The translations under genes were made by a program, and so were the position numbers. A stretch of 9,971 bases of DNA from Chloroflexota bacterium (GTDB lineage Bacteria > Chloroflexota > Dehalococcoidia > UBA2979): the NCBI GenBank assembly GCA_009391845.1, contig QWJG01000016.1:1-9971 (forward strand). The letters are read 5' to 3'. This document shows, one piece after another, positions 1-6,813 of the stretch. Each line of letters begins with the position of its first letter. Position 1 is the first letter of the stretch. The notes under the pieces were generated by a model. The model was not told the origin of the DNA. It did not search any database and worked only from the letters and a program-made list of their open reading frames with translations.

Positions 1-120
1 TCGCCACCGTCGCCCCCTCGGCACCCCTCGGCGCCGTCACCCTCTGCGCCCCGCGCGCCCATCGAGGCCAAACGAGCCCCGCCTGCCGGCCCTCGCCACC
101 GCCGTCCGGGGTCTAACCCG
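1..120. other. Unassigned window edge, no gene supported
   Basis: GC-rich sequence before the end of the QueD-family gene. One plus-strand frame stays open from position 3 to a TAA at 114-116 and could be the tail of a gene that starts outside the window. Its translation is a low-complexity Ala/Pro/Arg string with no recognisable motif, so I do not call it. A minus-strand ATG at 60-62 opens a Gly-rich frame running off the window, with no ribosome binding site. Confidence 0.3.
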
Positions 121-606
121 CTAGATATCGCGGGCGTACCCACCGGACTGCCCCGGCATCTCTTCCACCTCAACGGCCAGCCGCCGGATATTCGAATGCG
201 CGCCCTCGCGCAGCCCATCGATCACCTGCTCCGCGATCCACTCCGCCAGTAGCTCCGCCGTCGAGTTCTCGATCGGCAGCGCAATCACATCGTCCTCCGG
301 GATCCGGTACTCGCGATCCTCGAAGCGGATCGTCCACGCCCCGTCCGCCAGCTCCATCTCCAGCAACGTCGAATCCGCCTGCAGCAGGAAGTGATGATCG
401 AGGTAGTCGCACGCCTCCCGCGTCAGCCGCTTCAGCGCCGCAAAGTCGATCACCCAGTGATCGTCCGTCAGGTCGCCTTCGACGCGCGCGCCCACCACGT
501 AGTTGTGACCGTGCAGCGGCTCCAGCTCATCGCCCAGCGTCGCCATGTGCGAAGCCGCGAAACGCAGCCGCACCCCATCCACCGTGACGTGCCGTGTCTC
601 GTTCAT
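121..606 (-). CDS. 6-pyruvoyl-tetrahydropterin synthase / QueD family protein lacking the catalytic Cys
   Basis: This is a 161-residue tunnel-fold enzyme of the 6-pyruvoyl/6-carboxy-tetrahydropterin synthase family (COG0720). Family members act on dihydroneopterin triphosphate in queuosine, biopterin or folate synthesis in the cytosol. The zinc ligands are visible as His20 and the HGH pair His32/His34. The Asp70-His71 pair (LDHH) and a C-terminal Glu near 148 match the family's other catalytic positions, and ENSTAELLAEW (113-123) matches the conserved ENPT region. The Cys found just before HGH in QueD is absent: the segment reads GDELEPLHGH, with Glu29 two residues before HGH. That resembles PTPS-III-type proteins, which use Glu and can replace FolB in folate synthesis; this assignment is inference. 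The ATG at 606 is chosen over the longer frame to 678 because an AGGG ribosome site lies about six bases upstream and homology starts right after it. No other queuosine genes are in view. Confidence 0.88.
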   Translation of the reverse strand: MNETRHVTVDGVRLRFAASHMATLGDELEPLHGHNYVVGARVEGDLTDDHWVIDFAALKRLTREACDYLDHHFLLQADSTLLEMELADGAWTIRFEDREYRIPEDDVIALPIENSTAELLAEWIAEQVIDGLREGAHSNIRRLAVEVEEMPGQSGGYARDI

Positions 607-649
607 CGCATCCCTCACACCCCGGCCACCCAGCCTGGCCACCCGGCCG

Positions 650-681
650 CCCCCCGGATCAAACGCCCCCCGGATCAAACG
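650..681. repeat. Perfect 16-bp tandem duplication
   Basis: The 16-mer CCCCCCGGATCAAACG occurs twice back to back, at 650-665 and 666-681, with no mismatch. The second copy runs into the first base pairs of the korAB terminator hairpin. Read on the minus strand each copy begins CGTTTGATCC, which is the tail directly after the terminator stem, so the tail of the terminator has been duplicated. It lies between korB and the QueD-family gene. Confidence 0.85.
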
Positions 682-705
682 AGGGCAGCCAATCGGCTGC
701 CCTCG
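680..705 (-). terminator. Rho-independent-like terminator after korAB
   Basis: A perfect 11-bp stem (680-690 with 695-705) closes a four-base loop. On the minus strand it lies 27 bp past the korB stop and is followed by GTTTGATCC, a short T run only. It probably ends the korA-korB transcript and separates it from the downstream QueD-family gene. The weak U tract is typical of very GC-rich genomes, so termination efficiency cannot be judged. Confidence 0.7.
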
Positions 706-732
706 CGCGTCAATCCATCCGGAGCGGCGGTC

Positions 733-1605
733 CTAGATCGCCATCGCCCCGAACAGCTCCGCCACCGTCTTCTGCGTCGCGCCGGTGCGCTCTCGCGCCA
801 GCCGCAGCCGCTCGTCCGATGCCACCGAGTTCGGGCGCTCGTAGATCTTGCCGATCGGGATCCGGCCGCCGTGCGCCAGCTTGTACGCCGACATCAGGTC
901 CGACGGATCGTGATCCTCGGGAATCGGGTACGCCAGCGGCTCAATGCCCTCGGCCTCGTTACCCTTCAGCGCCGCGTACGTGTCGTTGTACGTCGTGCAC
1001 GGCGACTGCACGTGGATCACCGAGAAGCCCGGGTGAGCCATCCCCTCCACGATCAGCTCCTGCAGCGCCTTCACCTGCGTCGACAGCGACGAGGCCAACC
1101 AGCCCACGCCCGCCGCCAGGTACGTCTCCAGCGGCGACATCCGGTCGTCCAGCTTCCCGTACGGCGTCGTCGAGGTCACAACCTCAAGCTCCGTCGTCGG
1201 CGAGGCCTGACCCTTCGTCAGCCCGTACACACCGTTGTCCATCACGATCACCGTGATGTTCAGGTTGCGCTTGGCCTGCGGACCAATGTGCTCCGCGCCA
1301 ATGCTCAGGAAGTCGCCGTCGCCGGAGACCACCACCACGTTCAGGTCGGGGCGGCTCGACTTCAGCCCGTAGGAGATCGGCAGCGTCCGCCCGTGGATCC
1401 CGTGAATCCCGAACGGCTGCGGCCCCTCCTGCAGGTGCACGAGGTTCCCGGAACAGCCGATACCCGCGACGATCACCGACTTCTCGACCGACTCCGACAG
1501 CGCCACCGAGCGCTCGACCAGCGCGCCTTCAATCGCGCGCTTCACACCGAAGTCGCCACAGCCGGGACACCACTTGAAGTCATAATCCGGGTTGCGCTTA
1601 CTCAT
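733..1605 (-). CDS. korB: 2-oxoacid:ferredoxin oxidoreductase beta subunit (KorB-type)
   Basis: This 290-residue thiamine diphosphate (TPP) binding subunit belongs to the two-subunit 2-oxoacid:ferredoxin oxidoreductases. These decarboxylate a 2-oxoacid (often 2-oxoglutarate), form the acyl-CoA and pass electrons to ferredoxin. The TPP/Mg motif is seen as GDGD at 95-98 with DNGVYG at 123-128. Four cysteines sit where the family holds its single [4Fe-4S] cluster: Cys13 and Cys16 in CPGCG, Cys51 in GIGCSGN and Cys203 in SPCTTYND. YGLTKGQASPTT at 127-138 is typical of the KorB group. Its ATG lies inside the end of korA (ATGA overlap), so translation is probably coupled. Length is normal for the short bacterial form. 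The substrate cannot be fixed from sequence: 2-oxoglutarate is the usual one, but pyruvate or branched-chain oxoacids are possible. Confidence 0.93.
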   Translation of the reverse strand: MSKRNPDYDFKWCPGCGDFGVKRAIEGALVERSVALSESVEKSVIVAGIGCSGNLVHLQEGPQPFGIHGIHGRTLPISYGLKSSRPDLNVVVVSGDGDFLSIGAEHIGPQAKRNLNITVIVMDNGVYGLTKGQASPTTELEVVTSTTPYGKLDDRMSPLETYLAAGVGWLASSLSTQVKALQELIVEGMAHPGFSVIHVQSPCTTYNDTYAALKGNEAEGIEPLAYPIPEDHDPSDLMSAYKLAHGGRIPIGKIYERPNSVASDERLRLARERTGATQKTVAELFGAMAI

Positions 1606-3314
1606 ACGGCAGCCAACTTTCCGGCCCGCACGCGGAGCTCTTCCGCCAGGCGGTCCCTGAGATCACGAACCTTGAACGGCAGCCCCGTGTACTGCGTCAC
1701 CGAGTGGGCATTCACGCCCAATCCGCGCAGCACCTGCGAGAGCTGTCCGAGGTAGTTCAACTCCGGCACCAGCACCAGGTCCTTCGCCCGCAGCTCTTCC
1801 AGCATCGCCTTCGGCAGCGGGTTCAGGAAAATCGTGTAGTACCAGGCGAGGTCCTCGCCGCCAGCGGTCAGCTCCAGGTAGGCGCCGCGCGCCGAACCCT
1901 TCGAGCCACCCCACGGCATGATCGCTATCGAGGCGCCAGTCTGCTCCGCCTCGTAGTGACCGTTCGAGAGCAGTTCCAGCTTCTTGAAACGGCGGTGCGT
2001 CTGCATCACGTGCACCTCGGGCAAGTGCGTCGTGTCGCCCTGCTCGTCGTGCTCGGACCCGTTCGCCACATAGGCGCCCGGACCGCCCGGTACCGGGAAC
2101 GGAGCCGCGCCGTCGCCGATGTACCGCTCGTTGCCCGTCGACCCGTCCGAGACCACGCGCGTCTCCGCGCGCACCAGGCTCAGGTCCGGCTTCACAATGT
2201 CCTGCTGGCGCTCGGCAATCGAGGCCTCGGACAGCATGATCACCGGCCCCTGGTACCGCTCGGACCAGTTCACCGCGTCAATCGCGCCCCAAAACGCCTC
2301 TTCGATCGTCCCCGGCGCAATCACCGGCACGCTCATGTCGCCGTGACCCGGGTTCATCGCCATTAGCAGGTCGGACTGCTCGGTCTTCGTCGGGAGACCC
2401 GTGGCCGGACCGCCGCGTTGGACGTCCACTACCACCAGCGGAATCTCCGCCATCCACGCCAGACCCAGCCCCTCGCCCATCAGGCTGAGGCCAGGACCAG
2501 CGGTCGAGGTCATCACCTTCTTGCCGGAGAAGCCCGCGCCCACCAGTGCCGCGATCGACTCGATCTCCGAACTCGACTGACCGACGAACTTGCCCTCGCC
2601 GTGGAGTGCTTCCTCCATGTAGGTCAACATCGTCGTCGCCGGCGAAATCGGGTACCCGATGAATGAATCGAGGCCCGCCGCGATCGCCCCGAGGCACGCC
2701 GCCTCGAAGCCCTTGATCAGAATCCGCTCGTCCGGCGACGGCGTCGGATCCTCAAGCCCTTCCAGCGACAGGCCGGTCTTCTCGGCCTCCTCGGCGCCCA
2801 TGTGCAGCGCCGCGATGTTCCCCTCGATGATCGCCGCGTCGCCCGGCCGGCCGCGCGTGAATCGCTGCGTAACGAAGGTCTCCAGGTAGGTCAGCGGGAA
2901 CCCGGCAAGCTGTGCCACGGCCCCAATCACCACCATGTTCGCGGCGCGTGGGTTACCGGACTCGCGGGCCATCCGGTCCGCCGGCAGCCCGATCGCCCGA
3001 CCACCGGCCGGAACCTCGAACTCCTCGGAGTTGTAGACAACCACCCCGTTCGCGCTCAGCTCCTCGACGTTGTGGTCGTAGGCGTACTGGTTCAGCGCGA
3101 CCAGGATGTCCAGATCATCACCCGAGGAAAGAATCTCCTCGGTCGCAATCCGGGCCTGGCCCCAGGCGGGACCACCCTTGATCTGCGATGGGAACGTGGA
3201 AAACGTCAGGACATGATACCCGACGGCGGCAGCGGCAGCGGCGAGGATCTCGGACCCGCCGACGACCCCCTGTCCGCCTTCGCCTGCAAAGCGGACGACA
3301 AAATTCTTACTCAT
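1602..3314 (-). CDS. korA: 2-oxoacid:ferredoxin oxidoreductase alpha subunit with fused gamma domain (KorA-type)
   Basis: This 570-residue subunit partners KorB. The gamma domain comes first, at about residues 4-185, opening with FAGEGGQGVVGGSEILA. Then comes the alpha TPP-fold domain, about 198-380, with YPISPATT at 221-228 and RGGPATGLPTKTEQSDL at 300-316; the TGLPT segment is the family's 2-oxoacid/CoA-binding signature. A C-terminal PFOR-like domain, about 460-560, contains PELNYLGQLSQVLR. No separate ferredoxin-like delta subunit is encoded nearby, as in the KorAB type of Hydrogenobacter and Mycobacterium. The ATG at 3314 is preferred because homology begins at MSKNFVVRFAGEGGQG and an AAGG lies eight bases upstream. 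A longer frame from a TTG at 3416 would add 34 residues that resemble no family sequence. The gene ends in a four-base overlap with korB. Such enzymes feed a reductive or ferredoxin-linked TCA cycle. Confidence 0.93.
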   Translation of the reverse strand: MSKNFVVRFAGEGGQGVVGGSEILAAAAAAVGYHVLTFSTFPSQIKGGPAWGQARIATEEILSSGDDLDILVALNQYAYDHNVEELSANGVVVYNSEEFEVPAGGRAIGLPADRMARESGNPRAANMVVIGAVAQLAGFPLTYLETFVTQRFTRGRPGDAAIIEGNIAALHMGAEEAEKTGLSLEGLEDPTPSPDERILIKGFEAACLGAIAAGLDSFIGYPISPATTMLTYMEEALHGEGKFVGQSSSEIESIAALVGAGFSGKKVMTSTAGPGLSLMGEGLGLAWMAEIPLVVVDVQRGGPATGLPTKTEQSDLLMAMNPGHGDMSVPVIAPGTIEEAFWGAIDAVNWSERYQGPVIMLSEASIAERQQDIVKPDLSLVRAETRVVSDGSTGNERYIGDGAAPFPVPGGPGAYVANGSEHDEQGDTTHLPEVHVMQTHRRFKKLELLSNGHYEAEQTGASIAIMPWGGSKGSARGAYLELTAGGEDLAWYYTIFLNPLPKAMLEELRAKDLVLVPELNYLGQLSQVLRGLGVNAHSVTQYTGLPFKVRDLRDRLAEELRVRAGKLAAV

Positions 3315-3344
3315 GGGGGCGGCCTTCGCGTGTGCTGGCAGCCG

Positions 3345-3403
3345 AGGCAGGCCCCCGAACTCCGCCTCACGCGACGGGTCCGGATTCCCACGTTCGCCTG
3401 CCT
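3345..3403 (-). other. Possible structured leader of the korAB mRNA
   Basis: Between the predicted promoter and the korA ATG the minus strand can close an 8-bp perfect helix (3396-3403 with 3345-3352) around 43 bases that contain two shorter hairpins. Together these form a three-way-junction-like shape ending about 30 bases before the start codon. I compared it by eye with remembered TPP, cobalamin, ZTP and SAH riboswitch consensus sequences and saw no match. It may be a regulatory leader, or chance folding in GC-rich DNA. Confidence 0.3.
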
Positions 3404-3477
3404 GAAGCGGCGGCAAAACGTTGGTTCGGCTGAGTCAATGGGCTATTCGTCCATCAACCTAAACCGAATCACCGTAG

Positions 3478-3507
3478 ATTATCCGACCGGATCGTGGCTA
3501 CGCTCAA
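3478..3507 (-). promoter_or_regulatory. Predicted sigma-70-type promoter of korAB
   Basis: On the minus strand there is TTGAGC (3502-3507), an 18-bp spacer, and GATAAT (3478-3483), which matches the consensus -10 at five of six bases. It sits in the most AT-rich part of the divergent region. Transcription would start near 3471 and give a leader of roughly 155 bases ahead of korA. Confidence 0.45.
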
Positions 3508-3624
3508 CGCCCCGCTCGGATGAATGTTGATCATACCATCGGCTCAGCCCCCATTTGGCGCCACCGCGCTTACCCCGATTCGCTCAACCCAACGGTCACA
3601 ACGCACCTCCCACCAGGAGCATCC

Positions 3625-3858
3625 ATGACCAAAACCTTCATCCTCATCGTCACCGATCCCGGCGCCACCCGCCGGGTCTCCGTCGCCCTCAAAGCCCTCG
3701 AGTACGTCACCGATGTCCACGAGGTGATGGGCCCCTACGACCTCGTCGTCGAACTCGAAGCCCCCACCCTCACGGACGTCCCGCCCATCCTCACCAACCA
3801 GATCCGCACCATCGAGGGCATCCAGTCCACGACCTCCCTCGTCGCCTTCCCGATCTAG
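3625..3858 (+). CDS. Stand-alone Lrp/AsnC ligand-binding (RAM) domain protein
   Basis: This 77-residue protein corresponds to the C-terminal effector-binding and oligomerisation domain of Lrp/AsnC regulators. The beta-alpha-beta-beta-alpha-beta pattern is seen, with the hallmark V-x-G-x-Y-D segment (VMGPYDLVVEL, residues 34-44) between helix 1 and strand 3 and a final strand TTSLVAF. The N-terminal helix-turn-helix of full-length regulators (about 150 residues) is missing. The upstream frame contains no such domain, so this is a genuine SAMD-type (stand-alone RAM) protein and not a truncated one. AGGAG at 3615-3619, five bases before the ATG, sets the start; an earlier in-frame ATG at 3520 lacks such a site. 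Known stand-alone RAM proteins form oligomers that bind amino acids or partner with full-length regulators. It is divergent from korAB and converges on the MFS gene. Its ligand is unknown. Confidence 0.88.
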   Translation: MTKTFILIVTDPGATRRVSVALKALEYVTDVHEVMGPYDLVVELEAPTLTDVPPILTNQIRTIEGIQSTTSLVAFPI

Positions 3859-3886
3859 CGCCCGCGCCCCCGGCGCCTCCCAGCGA

Positions 3887-3936
3887 GCCTTCCGAGGCCA
3901 GCGAAACTCCGAGGCAGCGGCCTTCCGAGGTCAGCG
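3887..3936. repeat. Three imperfect copies of a 15-17 bp repeat between convergent genes
   Basis: The motif GCCTTCCGAGGCCAGCG (3887-3903) recurs as a shorter AACTCCGAGGCAGCG (3905-3919) and as GCCTTCCGAGGTCAGCG (3920-3936). The third copy carries the stop codon of the MFS gene (3931-3933), so its last codons come from the repeat. The first and third copies differ at one base. Each full copy can form a small GCCT/AGG(C/T) hairpin, but no T run follows on either strand, so a terminator role is not supported. Confidence 0.6.
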
Positions 3937-5196
3937 CGCCGGAACGGCCGCCGGAGCCGTCGACAGATTCCGCAGCTCTGACGAGGCGAACAGCAACACC
4001 GCCGCGAACCCCGCCACCGACAGCCCGCCGAACGCCACCGTCGCCGGCGTCCCAATCAGCGCCGCGATGCCGCCCGCAACCGCGCCGCCCACCCACGCCA
4101 GGTTCCACGTCATCGACCAGATCCCCATCACCCGCCCGCGCAACTCGTCTGGCACCTCAAGCTGCAACGTCGTCATCCCCAGGTTCAGGTAAACGCTCGC
4201 CGCGAACCCCGCGCCGAACAGCAGTCCCAGCGACAACGCCATCACCTCGCTCACCGCGAACGCCGTCACCAGCAGCCCGAACGCCATCGCCCCGAACAGC
4301 ATCACCTGCCCCCGGTACCGCGAAGCGCCGAACTTCACGATCGCGATCGTTCCCAGGATCGCGCCCAGCCCCGCCGCCGCCTCCAGCAACCCGAACCCGA
4401 TCTCGCCCACGTCCAGAATGTCGTTCGCGAAAAACGGCAGCAGCACCTGATACGAACTCCCGAACAGCGACGTGAAGAACGACAGCCCGATCACCGCCAC
4501 GAACAGCCGGTTCGCCAGCACATAGCGCGCACCCTCCAGCAACGGATTGCCTTCGCTCACCCGCGTCGAGACCGCCCGCGGCGCCGGGCGCAGCGCCACC
4601 GTCAGCGCCGTCGCAATCGCGTACCCCGCCGCTGTCACGAAGAACGCCTGCCCCGTCCCCATCACCGCGATAATCACACCGGCCGCCGCTGGCCCGATCA
4701 CCCGCATCCCGTTCCAGATCGAGCTACTGAACGCCACCGCGCTCGCGATCGCCCGCATGTCGATCAGCTGCGGCAGGATCGCGTTCTGCGCGGGCGCCAT
4801 CAGCGCGTTCATCGAACCCGTCGCCACCGACCACACGATCACCATCCACAGCTCGATGACGCCGCTCACCACCAGCACTGCCAGCATCAGGTGCAGCAGC
4901 GCGCTCACCGCGGAACTCGTGATCAACAGCAGCCGGTTGTCCAGCCGATCCGCCAGGTGGCCGAACGGCACCACCAGCACGATCGTCGGGACCGCCGCGC
5001 TCAGCATCACGATCCCCACCCACGCCGGTGACCGGTCCAACTCCACCGCCACCAACCAGAGCGTCCCGATGATCCGGAACTGGATCGCGAACACCCGTAC
5101 CAACGAGGCCACCCAGTACAGCCGGTAGTCCGGGTAGGCAAACGCACCCCAGCGGGGGAGCGGATCGGCCGCGTTCGGGCGCGCTGACTTGCTCAT
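3931..5196 (-). CDS. Major facilitator superfamily transporter (MFS_3/EntS-like)
   Basis: This 421-residue integral membrane protein has about 12 hydrophobic segments. The first hydrophobic stretch follows FAYPDYRLYW (19-28). The MFS loop 2-3 signature appears as GHLADR (79-84), followed by LDNRLLL, and the loop 10-11 counterpart is LRGRVMGIW (352-360). The pattern resembles the MFS_3 group (enterobactin exporter EntS and macrolide-efflux-like permeases). Members are proton-driven exporters of small molecules; the substrate cannot be predicted. The ATG at 5196 is chosen because family similarity starts about 15 residues later, and the 48-residue upstream extension is low-complexity Arg/Pro/Ser sequence overlapping the divergent HAD gene. 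There is no clear ribosome site, and a TAGACT (-10-like, 5205-5210 on the minus strand) lies only eight bases from the ATG, so a leaderless mRNA is possible. It faces the HAD-hydrolase gene across 88 bp. Confidence 0.88.
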   Translation of the reverse strand: MSKSARPNAADPLPRWGAFAYPDYRLYWVASLVRVFAIQFRIIGTLWLVAVELDRSPAWVGIVMLSAAVPTIVLVVPFGHLADRLDNRLLLITSSAVSALLHLMLAVLVVSGVIELWMVIVWSVATGSMNALMAPAQNAILPQLIDMRAIASAVAFSSSIWNGMRVIGPAAAGVIIAVMGTGQAFFVTAAGYAIATALTVALRPAPRAVSTRVSEGNPLLEGARYVLANRLFVAVIGLSFFTSLFGSSYQVLLPFFANDILDVGEIGFGLLEAAAGLGAILGTIAIVKFGASRYRGQVMLFGAMAFGLLVTAFAVSEVMALSLGLLFGAGFAASVYLNLGMTTLQLEVPDELRGRVMGIWSMTWNLAWVGGAVAGGIAALIGTPATVAFGGLSVAGFAAVLLFASSELRNLSTAPAAVPAR

Positions 5197-5284
5197 GACG
5201 CCGCAGTCTACTGCGCTTGACGGGCCCTGCGTTCGCTCAACCGCCGCCGCCCCACCGATACTGCGCGGACCAGGAGGACCGCAC

Positions 5285-5965
5285 ATGGGCTCACTGTTCG
5301 GCCGCTCCGTCGACCTGCTCTGTCTCGATCTCGATGACACCCTGATCGACGGTGAGGCGGCAGCTCCGCGCCGCTTTCACGACGCGGTCGAGGTCGTGCG
5401 CCGCCTGCGACCCAACCTCGCGCCAGCCGACCTCGAGGTCATCGTCGACCGCGCACTGGCGACCGATCCGAACCGCGGACGGATGGCGAGCTTCATCGAC
5501 GACCTCGAACTCACCGCGGAGCACGAAGTTCAGCAGGTCCGCGCCGCCTACTTCGCGACGATGCCCGAGGGCACCACGCTCTTCGAGGGCGCCCACGACA
5601 TCCTCCGCGCCCTACGCGCCCGCTTCCCGCTGGCGATCGTCACCAACGGCCCCTCGGAACTCCAGCGCCGCAAGATCGAATTCTTCGACCTCGAGCGCTA
5701 CGTCGACTGGATCGTCGTCTCCGGCGAAGTAGGCATCGAGAAGCCGGCGCCGCAAATCTTCCACCACACACTCGGGTTGGCCGCGGTGAACGCAAGCCGC
5801 GCCGCCCACGTCGGCGATTCGCGACACGCCGATGTTGCAGGCGCCAATCGCGCTGGCCTAATGTCCGTCTGGGTCGAGACACGCTTCGCGCACAACCCCG
5901 ATGGCGACCGCGATCTCATCCCGGACCGCACGATCGCACACATCAGAGACCTCCTCGACGCCTGA
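5285..5965 (+). CDS. HAD superfamily hydrolase (phosphatase-like)
   Basis: This 226-residue haloacid dehalogenase superfamily protein has all four motifs. Motif I is DLDDTLID (15-22), with nucleophile Asp15 and acid/base Asp17. Motif II is IVTNG (118-122), with Thr120. Motif III has Lys153 in GIEKPAPQIF. Motif IV is HVGDSRHADVAGANRAG, with Asp178 and Asp183 for Mg2+. A helical cap insert lies between motifs I and II, about residues 25-95, as in the YjjG/phosphoglycolate phosphatase-like subfamily. It probably dephosphorylates a small phosphometabolite in the cytosol; the substrate is not identifiable. A strong AGGAGG (5272-5277), seven bases before the ATG, fixes the start and excludes the longer frame from 5189. 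The peroxiredoxin gene begins 36 bp after its stop in the same direction, suggesting an operon. Confidence 0.92.
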   Translation: MGSLFGRSVDLLCLDLDDTLIDGEAAAPRRFHDAVEVVRRLRPNLAPADLEVIVDRALATDPNRGRMASFIDDLELTAEHEVQQVRAAYFATMPEGTTLFEGAHDILRALRARFPLAIVTNGPSELQRRKIEFFDLERYVDWIVVSGEVGIEKPAPQIFHHTLGLAAVNASRAAHVGDSRHADVAGANRAGLMSVWVETRFAHNPDGDRDLIPDRTIAHIRDLLDA

Positions 5966-6001
5966 TCGCCAGGGGCCTCGGACCGGATAGGACGAAACAA
6001 G

Positions 6002-6469
6002 ATGGCCGTCACGCTCGAGGCCGGTGACCGCGCACCCTCGTTCACGCTCAAGGACCAGGACGGCGTCACCCACAAGCTCGCCGACTACAAGGGCAAAACC
6101 GTCGTCCTCTACTTCTATCCGAACGACGACACCCCCGGCTGCACAAAGGAAGCCTGCTCGTTCCGTGACGAGCACGACGCCATCGCCGAGGAAGGCGCCG
6201 TCGTTCTCGGCGTCTCCACCAACGACGCCGCGTCGCACCAGCGCTTCCGCGACAAGTACACGCTCCCGTTCCCGCTGCTCGTCGACACCAACGCCACCGT
6301 CGCCACGCGCTACGGCGCCTGGGGCGAGAAGGTCCTCTACGGACGCACCTCGATCGGCATGACCCGCGCCACCTTCGTCATCGGCCCGGACGGCAAGCTC
6401 ACCAAGGTCTGGAAGCGCGCCAAAGCCGCCGATCACGCCCTCGCCGTCCTCAAGGCGCTGCGCCCCTGA
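6002..6469 (+). CDS. bcp: Thioredoxin-dependent peroxiredoxin (Bcp/PrxQ type)
   Basis: This 155-residue peroxiredoxin reduces H2O2 and organic hydroperoxides using thioredoxin. The active-site segment is YPNDDTPGCTKEAC (39-52): peroxidatic Cys47 with the PxxxTxxC arrangement, and resolving Cys52 five residues later, which marks the atypical two-Cys PrxQ/Bcp subgroup. The N terminus (EAGDRAPSFTLKDQDG) and the C-terminal R-x-TFVIGPDGKL strand are typical, and length is normal. The ATG is preceded by AGGA about nine bases upstream. It follows the HAD-hydrolase gene by 36 bp and is probably translated from the same mRNA. No Fur, PerR or OxyR-type site was recognised upstream. Confidence 0.95.
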   Translation: MAVTLEAGDRAPSFTLKDQDGVTHKLADYKGKTVVLYFYPNDDTPGCTKEACSFRDEHDAIAEEGAVVLGVSTNDAASHQRFRDKYTLPFPLLVDTNATVATRYGAWGEKVLYGRTSIGMTRATFVIGPDGKLTKVWKRAKAADHALAVLKALRP

Positions 6470-6501
6470 TTAGCCTCGAGGTAGGCGTTACGACATAAGA
6501 A

Positions 6502-6524
6502 GAGCGCGCCCGTTGGGCGCCCTC
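6502..6524 (-). terminator. Terminator-like hairpin between bcp and the zinc-ribbon gene
   Basis: The arms 6502-6511 and 6515-6524 pair over ten positions with one C-C mismatch and a three-base loop. On the minus strand the stem is followed by TTCTTATG, a moderate T run, so it best suits transcripts of the zinc-ribbon gene. On the plus strand, after bcp, the stem is followed by GC-rich sequence and would be weak. Confidence 0.45.
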
Positions 6525-6529
6525 CGCAG

Positions 6530-6552
6530 TTCCGGTACTTCCGGTACTTCCG
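6530..6552. repeat. Short 9-bp tandem repeat
   Basis: TTCCGGTAC occurs at 6530-6538 and 6539-6547, with a partial third copy at 6548-6552. It lies between the hairpin and the stop codon of the zinc-ribbon gene. No function is apparent. Confidence 0.6.
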
Positions 6553-6570
6553 AGACCGAATCGGTACCGC

Positions 6571-6795
6571 CTAGGCCGCCCGATCGACGTACTCAGCCAC
6601 CGCGCGGCCACCACAGACCGAGCAGCGCAGGCCCTTGCTCGACGGTACCGCCGTCGCCGCGAGCCCAAACTCCGGCTGGATCAGGTGAATATCGTCGCGC
6701 CCATGCTCATCCGGGTGCGATTCGAAGTCCCCAAGGAAGCGCGCACAGGCGAAACAGTGCAGCTCTCCTCGTAGCGTCAACGTTAGTGCAGGCAT
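6571..6795 (-). CDS. Small zinc-ribbon-like hypothetical protein
   Basis: This 74-residue protein has two CxxC pairs, CFAC at 14-17 and CSVC-GG at 58-63, spaced 40 residues apart. The arrangement suggests one four-Cys zinc ribbon (knuckles), with a middle section rich in His, Asp and Glu (27-37). I do not recognise a named family. Small proteins like this often bind zinc and act as nucleic-acid or protein adaptors, but that is only a generic possibility. The ATG at 6795 is chosen because GGGAG lies six bases before it; a TTG start at 6813 would add six residues without a better site. It converges on bcp and has its own promoter region with unusual inverted repeats. The two Cys pairs and the ribosome site make it a believable gene despite its size. 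Confidence 0.72.
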   Translation of the reverse strand: MPALTLTLRGELHCFACARFLGDFESHPDEHGRDDIHLIQPEFGLAATAVPSSKGLRCSVCGGRAVAEYVDRAA

Positions 6796-6813
6796 CTGTC
6801 GCTCCCTCTCCAA

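Noticed and set aside
391..1755. 454-codon plus-strand open frame opposite the QueD-family gene and korB
   Set aside because: It is antisense to clearly conserved genes and its translation is an Arg/His/Val-rich shadow with no domain.
3345..3403. Known riboswitch (cobalamin, TPP, ZTP or SAH class) in the korAB leader
   Set aside because: Some words look similar (GGGAATCCGG, GGCGAAC), but the conserved cores of those classes are not present in the right order.
3315..3416. 34-residue N-terminal extension of KorA from a TTG codon
   Set aside because: The added residues resemble no family sequence, the conserved gamma domain starts at the internal ATG, and a ribosome-site-like AAGG fits that ATG.
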